Assembly: GCA_011390335.1 (NCBI GenBank) | Contig: JAABSO010000003.1 | Span: 1 to 64,000 of the forward strand | Direction: 5' to 3' | Source: Desulfotignum sp. | GTDB taxonomy: Bacteria; Desulfobacterota; Desulfobacteria; Desulfobacterales; Desulfobacteraceae | DNA length: 64,000 nucleotides | In this document: positions 60,286 through 64,000 of the stretch, piece by piece | How positions within the stretch are numbered: the stretch's first letter is position 1 | Layout of the letters: each line of letters opens with the position of its first letter | Position numbers and translations under genes: made by a program | The notes under the pieces: model-generated | The model's input: only the letters and a program-made list of their open reading frames with translations | What the model was told of the DNA's origin: nothing | Database searches by the model: none

Positions 60286-62058
60286 TCAGATATCCTGTTG
60301 CTGACACCAGTATTCCAGCAGGGCTGCCTGCCAGAGCTTGGAGCCTTTCAGCGGGGTGATGTGGGATTCCGGATCTGCCAGCAGCCTGTCGATATAGCCC
60401 CGGTTGAAGATATTCCGGTCCCTGGCAGCGTCTGTGTTCAAAATATCGGTGACAAAATCCAGGTATTCGCCCTTAAGGTATTTGAGGGCCGGCACGGGAA
60501 AATATCCTTTGGGCCGGTCAATGACTTCATTGGGGATGACAGATCTGGCTGCTTCCTTGAGGATATGTTTGCCGCCGCTGCCCACTTTGTGTTCTGCCGG
60601 TATTTTTGCCACCAGCTCCACCAGTTCATGGTCCAGAAACGGGACCCTGGCTTCCAGGCTTGCAGCCATGGTCATGTTATCCACCCGCTTCACAGGATCC
60701 TCGGTGAGCATTACCATGGTGTCCAGGCGCAGGGTCTTGTCAATGGCGGTGTCTGCACCTTCCATGTCAAAGTGCTCCCGGATAAACTGCGTGCTGTAAT
60801 CCTCTTTCTGAAAAGCTTCAGTGACCATTTCCAGGTATTCTTCATGGGAACGGTCCCCGAAAACAGACCGGTAGTCCGCCACCGGGTCAGTGCTTTGCAT
60901 CATGGGGGGATACCAGTGGTACCCGCCGAAGATTTCATCAGCTCCCTGGCCGCTCTGGACCACCTTGACATGCCTGGCCACCTCCCGGCTCAACAGATAG
61001 AACCCGATGCAGTCATGGGAGACCATGGGTTCACTCATGGCGGAAACGCAGTCCGGCATGGAGGGCAGCACCTGGTTCGCATCCACCTGGATTTTGTTGT
61101 GGTCCGTGGCAAAATGCCGGGCAATGATATCTGAATACAAAAATTCATCCCCCTTTTCATCGCCCACGCTTTCAAAGCCTATGGAAAAGGTTTTCAGATC
61201 TTTTTGCCCGGCCTCTGCCAGCAGCCCCACCACAAGGCTGGAGTCCAGACCCCCTGACAAAAGAACACCCACAGGAACATCCGCCACCAGACGCCGTTTA
61301 ACCGCATCCATCAGGCTTTTGGTTACCAGCTGCTTCCAGTCATCAAAGGTATAGTTTTCTTCTTCTTTGTCACGGAGATACATCGGCTGCCAATAGGTTT
61401 TTTTGGTCATGGTACCTTCCTGGGTGACAAAGGCCCAGGTGGCGGGCGGCAGCTTTTCAATACCGCTGATCAGGGTATGGGGGGCGGGCACCACAGAATG
61501 AAAGGTCAGATAATAGTGCAGGGCCTGGGAAGAAATCTGTTTTTTTATTTTTCCGGTGGCCAGCAGGGCCGGCAGAGAAGAGGCGAACAGCAGACTGTTA
61601 TCTTTTTTGTAAAAATAAAACGGCTTGATGCCCAGGCGGTCCCTGGCCATAAAGACCCTGTCTTTATTCTGGTCATATATGGCAAAGGCGAACATGCCGT
61701 TGAAGTGCTGTACACAGTCTTCACCCCAGGCATGAAAAGCCTTGAGGATCACCTCGGTGTCTCCGGTGGTGTGAAAGGTGTATCCTTTCTGATAGAGTTC
61801 TTCTTTCAATGTTTTGTAATTGTAGATGGCACCGTTGAACACAATGATAAGCCCCAGTTTGGGATCGATGAAGGGCTGGTTGGAGTGGTCACTCAAGTCT
61901 ATGATCTTGAGGCGTCGGTGGCCCATAAGGGTCCAGATGCCGTGATAAATATCTTCATTATCAGGGCCCCGCCTGGCCATGGCCTGGTTCATCCGGATGA
62001 CTGAATCTTCGTAAATCGGTTGCCTGTTGAAAAATATTTCTCCGCATATGCCGCACAT
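60286..62058 (-). CDS. asnO: N-acetylglutaminylglutamine amidotransferase (asparagine-synthetase type)
   Basis: A 590-residue class II amidotransferase. The chain starts MCGICGEIFF with the catalytic Cys2, has the glutaminase domain to about 200 (RGPDNEDI, VFNGAIYNY) and the synthetase domain with the PP-loop VLLSGGLDSSLVVGL. In the NAGGN operon this enzyme amidates the dipeptide. A CAGGAG lies just before the ATG at 62058. It is the first gene after a strong sigma70-like promoter at 62183-62211. Confidence 0.94.
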   Translation of the reverse strand: MCGICGEIFFNRQPIYEDSVIRMNQAMARRGPDNEDIYHGIWTLMGHRRLKIIDLSDHSNQPFIDPKLGLIIVFNGAIYNYKTLKEELYQKGYTFHTTGDTEVILKAFHAWGEDCVQHFNGMFAFAIYDQNKDRVFMARDRLGIKPFYFYKKDNSLLFASSLPALLATGKIKKQISSQALHYYLTFHSVVPAPHTLISGIEKLPPATWAFVTQEGTMTKKTYWQPMYLRDKEEENYTFDDWKQLVTKSLMDAVKRRLVADVPVGVLLSGGLDSSLVVGLLAEAGQKDLKTFSIGFESVGDEKGDEFLYSDIIARHFATDHNKIQVDANQVLPSMPDCVSAMSEPMVSHDCIGFYLLSREVARHVKVVQSGQGADEIFGGYHWYPPMMQSTDPVADYRSVFGDRSHEEYLEMVTEAFQKEDYSTQFIREHFDMEGADTAIDKTLRLDTMVMLTEDPVKRVDNMTMAASLEARVPFLDHELVELVAKIPAEHKVGSGGKHILKEAARSVIPNEVIDRPKGYFPVPALKYLKGEYLDFVTDILNTDAARDRNIFNRGYIDRLLADPESHITPLKGSKLWQAALLEYWCQQQDI

Positions 62059-62159
62059 AAGTTCTCCTGTTGAAATTGAAACGGGTTAAAAATTGGTTTG
62101 GGGTTCAGATAGTCCCAAAGATGGTCAAAAGCGTAGGCTGAACAAGAAAATTGCGCATC

Positions 62160-62183
62160 TAGCTGTCTGTTTCATGACAGCTA
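62160..62183. promoter_or_regulatory. Perfect 8-bp inverted repeat over the osmolyte promoter start site
   Basis: TAGCTGTC at 62160-62167 and GACAGCTA at 62176-62183 are perfect reverse complements with an 8-base spacer. Reading the operon on the minus strand, the repeat begins at the -10 box and covers the expected +1, a natural operator position. It could also form a hairpin at the start of the messenger. Confidence 0.55.
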
Positions 62184-62211
62184 ATATATAGGATACGCAT
62201 GAATTTGTCAA
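62183..62211 (-). promoter_or_regulatory. Strong sigma70-type promoter of the NAGGN operon
   Basis: On the minus strand TTGACA (62211-62206) and TATATT (62188-62183) are separated by exactly 17 bases, one base short of a perfect consensus. It points at the amidotransferase gene, leaving an untranslated leader of about 115 bases. Confidence 0.7.
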
Positions 62212-62316
62212 TGTGGGGTCGCCGGGTTCAAGGGTTGTGCCGGCAGCTGTTTTCCTGTATGGAATAAAAAGCGATTTTGTAAATGAACTGGCAGTCAGAA
62301 TAAAAGGAAGCCTGGA

Positions 62317-62865
62317 ATGGATATAGTGTATTGCAGCATCTGCGGGGACCGGATGGAAGCCAGAATACCGGATGATGATGACCATGTCCGGCCGGTGTGC
62401 TGCCGGTGCGGCCATGTCCATTATGAAAACCCGAAACTGGTGGTGGGGTGTATCCCGGTGCTGGGGGACCGGGTGCTGTTGTGCAAAAGAAACATTGCGC
62501 CGCAAAAGGGCAAATGGACCCTGCCCGCCGGGTATCTGGAAAACGGGGAATCGGTCCAGGACGGGGCGATGCGCGAAACCCTGGAGGAAACCCGGTCAGA
62601 GGTGGAAATCATCGCACCCTACCGGATGTTCAACCTGGTGTTTGTCCACCAGATCTATTTTATGTTCCGGGCAAAGCTGCTGGATGAAAACTTTGGTCCT
62701 ACCAAGGAAAGTATGGCGGTGCGTTTATTTCATGAAGCAGATATCCCGTGGGAGGATATCGCTTTTGAGTCGATCCGCCAGACCCTGAAAGATTTTTACC
62801 ATGACCGCCCAACGCAGGCATATCCTTTTGAAATAAAGGATATCGCACCACAAAAACCGGCATGA
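62317..62865 (+). CDS. Nudix hydrolase with N-terminal zinc ribbon
   Basis: A 182-residue protein. Two cysteine pairs (CSICGDRM and CCRCGHVHYENP) form a zinc ribbon as in NudC-like or ADP-ribose Nudix enzymes. The Nudix box spans GYLENGESVQDGAMRETLEE and then TRSEV: the metal-binding REtLEE core is intact, but the Gly after EE is replaced by Arg. Substrate unknown. The ATG at 62317 has AAGGAAG at ideal spacing. It is divergent from the osmolyte operon. Confidence 0.88.
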   Translation: MDIVYCSICGDRMEARIPDDDDHVRPVCCRCGHVHYENPKLVVGCIPVLGDRVLLCKRNIAPQKGKWTLPAGYLENGESVQDGAMRETLEETRSEVEIIAPYRMFNLVFVHQIYFMFRAKLLDENFGPTKESMAVRLFHEADIPWEDIAFESIRQTLKDFYHDRPTQAYPFEIKDIAPQKPA

Positions 62866-62905
62866 TCTGTCTTGCCGGACATGAAAAGAATAACCTGAAG
62901 ATTTT

Positions 62906-62936
62906 CCTGCCATGCAGGCTTTTACGGGTTTTTTTT
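62906..62936 (+). terminator. Possible intrinsic terminator after the Nudix gene
   Basis: A short stem CCTGC-CAT-GCAGG at 62906-62918 is followed by CTTTT and, after ACGGG, by a run of eight T at 62929-62936. The stem is short, so efficiency is uncertain. The T run reaches the end of the convergent metF gene. Confidence 0.35.
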
Positions 62937-63754
62937 CAAAGAATTTCCGCCAGGATTTCGAACCGTTCAAAGGGCGGCATGACGCAGGCACCGGAAAAAT
63001 ATTTTTTTGCAATTTCCAGCATGGTTTTCGCCTGAACCGTGCCGGTATGCACCGGGTCGTCTGATGTTTCCATCTCCCGGCGCAGGGCTTCCGGCACGGC
63101 GATGCCGTCTACTTTGTCGTTAAGGAAGCAGGCATGTTTAAAGGACAAAAGCGGCAGAATTCCCATGATTTTGGGCACCGGCAGATGCGCACAGGCATCA
63201 GCCAGTGTCCGGGCGGTTTTTTCATCATACACCGGCTGGGTCACGATGAACCGGCACCCGGCTGCCACCTTTTTTTCCAGGCGTTTGATTTCCCCTGCCA
63301 GCCCGCTGCGCTCCGGCCGGAAATCCAGCACCCCGCCCGTGGTGAGTCCTGCCTCATTTCCCATGGTGATCAGCTGGTACACATTCAGGTCATTCACCGG
63401 GGTACAGGCCCCTTTGTGCCGGGCTGCCGACGGATCTCCTGTGATGGCGATGAGGGTGTCGATGCCCAGGGCACGGGCCCCCCACAGTTCAGCCTGAAGT
63501 CCTAAGACATTGTGGTCCCGAACCGTCAGGTGCAAAATGGATGGTTTGCCGGTTTTTTGGGTCAGCAGGTGGCAGAACACCATGGCCGACATCCGCGGTT
63601 TTGCCACCGGGTTGGTGGCGACGCTGAATCCGTCAAAAGCCAGAGATGCGATTTGGGCCAGCTTGTCCAGCAGGGCCTGCGGGTCATTGCCGGCAGGAGG
63701 CACCACCTCGATGGTGGTTACAAATTTGTTGCTGTCGGAAATAAAAAATGACAT
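62936..63754 (-). CDS. metF: Methylenetetrahydrofolate reductase-like protein
   Basis: A 272-residue TIM-barrel flavoprotein of the MetF family. Landmarks are TTIEVVPPAGNDPQALLDKL at the start with the catalytic-type Glu, TLIAITGDPSA and CRFIVTQPVYDEKTA. The family reduces methylene- to methyl-tetrahydrofolate; in acetate-oxidising or autotrophic Desulfobacterota it belongs to the Wood-Ljungdahl methyl branch. No partner MetV-like gene is visible within the window. It starts 18 bases after the stop of the gene at the right edge, so the two are probably co-transcribed. Confidence 0.85.
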   Translation of the reverse strand: MSFFISDSNKFVTTIEVVPPAGNDPQALLDKLAQIASLAFDGFSVATNPVAKPRMSAMVFCHLLTQKTGKPSILHLTVRDHNVLGLQAELWGARALGIDTLIAITGDPSAARHKGACTPVNDLNVYQLITMGNEAGLTTGGVLDFRPERSGLAGEIKRLEKKVAAGCRFIVTQPVYDEKTARTLADACAHLPVPKIMGILPLLSFKHACFLNDKVDGIAVPEALRREMETSDDPVHTGTVQAKTMLEIAKKYFSGACVMPPFERFEILAEIL

Positions 63755-63772
63755 GGGATGTCTTTCCTCCGG

Positions 63773-64000
63773 TCAAAGGGTAACGGACGGTGCCAGTATG
63801 CCCTGAATCCGGGGCCGGGTCAAATCAAAACCCTGTTCCCAGGTGAAATCGGCAGCCACCGGGAAATGGTCCGAGGGATATTGGGCATCTTTGTGAAAGG
63901 TAAGAACCCTGGGGGTGTCCGGCCGGATATTTCCCCTGTAGAGAATCCAGTCAATGTGGCGGCCGTCGGTTTTTCCGGTAAAGTTGTGAAAGGTGCCGGG
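63773..64000 (-). CDS. Endonuclease/exonuclease/phosphatase-family protein (5' part beyond window)
   Basis: The last 75 residues of a protein are visible. They contain FTGKTDGRHIDWILYRGNI and YPSDHFPVAADF, the Asp-Trp-Ile and Ser-Asp-His-x-P motifs that close the active site of EEP-type hydrolases. The tail LTRPRIQGILAPSVTL follows before the stop at 63773. The N-terminus lies outside the window, so secretion or substrate cannot be judged. Confidence 0.78.
   Translation of the reverse strand, partial: PGTFHNFTGKTDGRHIDWILYRGNIRPDTPRVLTFHKDAQYPSDHFPVAADFTWEQGFDLTRPRIQGILAPSVTL

Noticed and set aside
60298..61134. A 278-codon plus-strand frame
   Set aside because: Antisense to the asparagine-synthetase-type amidotransferase; rich in His and Gln as typical of reversed frames.
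1..64000. tRNA, rRNA, CRISPR arrays, prophage or intact transposases
   Set aside because: I looked for these by eye and found no supporting sequence; weak tRNA-like structures could escape such inspection.

Overview
The window reads as part of the chromosome of a marine or halotolerant anaerobe of the Desulfobacterota, most like the Desulfobacteraceae. This is an inference from gene content: a glycyl radical enzyme with its activase, a giant BadF-type 2-hydroxyacyl-CoA dehydratase activase-like protein, a TAXI-TRAP uptake system, many PAS sensor kinases, a c-di-GMP enzyme and the N-acetylglutaminylglutamine (NAGGN) osmolyte operon. I saw no tRNA, rRNA, CRISPR array or intact insertion sequence.

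Layout. 1-1577: a cheW gene cut by the left edge, a small coupled gene, and decayed chemotaxis and regulator pieces. 1684-8697: a tightly packed seven-gene (+) operon that looks like a synthase-dependent exopolysaccharide system (GT2 synthase, GH26-like lipoprotein, two half-ferritin-like proteins, two TPR proteins, TPR/beta-barrel exporter). 8681-17446: an NtrC-type regulator and three PAS histidine kinases, all (-). 17500-20628: a GNAT-nitrilase fusion and an SDR-DUF2867 protein. 20894-21143: a remnant of an IlvY-like LysR regulator.

21187-36599 is a catabolic and sensory region: a secreted Cache protein with a CheD-like domain, a TAXI-TRAP transporter (binding protein, DUF1850, fused permease), a two-subunit CoA-transferase, a HypD-like glycyl radical enzyme with activase, and a 1438-residue double BadF/DUF2229 protein. 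36617-42433 holds a DUF342/FapA-like protein, a methyltransferase and a GGDEF-EAL protein. 42452-44268 is a graveyard: a radical SAM remnant, then ugpB and a ugpA/ugpE fusion, all broken by frameshifts and internal deletions. An orphan MazE-like antitoxin, cbiX and a glutamine amidotransferase follow.

46019-48936 is a partner-switching module (RsbU-like phosphatase, STAS protein, RsbW-like kinase). Directly after it, behind a good sigma70-like promoter, comes the most unusual locus: a ThiF-like E1 enzyme, a PP-loop amidotransferase-like enzyme, an RsbW-GNAT fusion and a lone acyl-CoA carboxyltransferase-like protein (49136-54308, overlapping or nearly so), facing an MFS transporter and a PaaK-like ligase (54399-56995). 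I know of no described pathway with this set; it is my best candidate for an undescribed system. 57372-62058 is the NAGGN osmolyte operon with a strong promoter and a palindrome over the likely start site. The window ends with a Nudix hydrolase, a MetF-like reductase and a cut-off endonuclease/exonuclease/phosphatase-family gene.

A recurring theme is gene loss by internal deletion: the regulator remnant near position 1080 can be read as an in-frame 1155-bp deletion between two 8-bp repeats that are still present in the intact relative.
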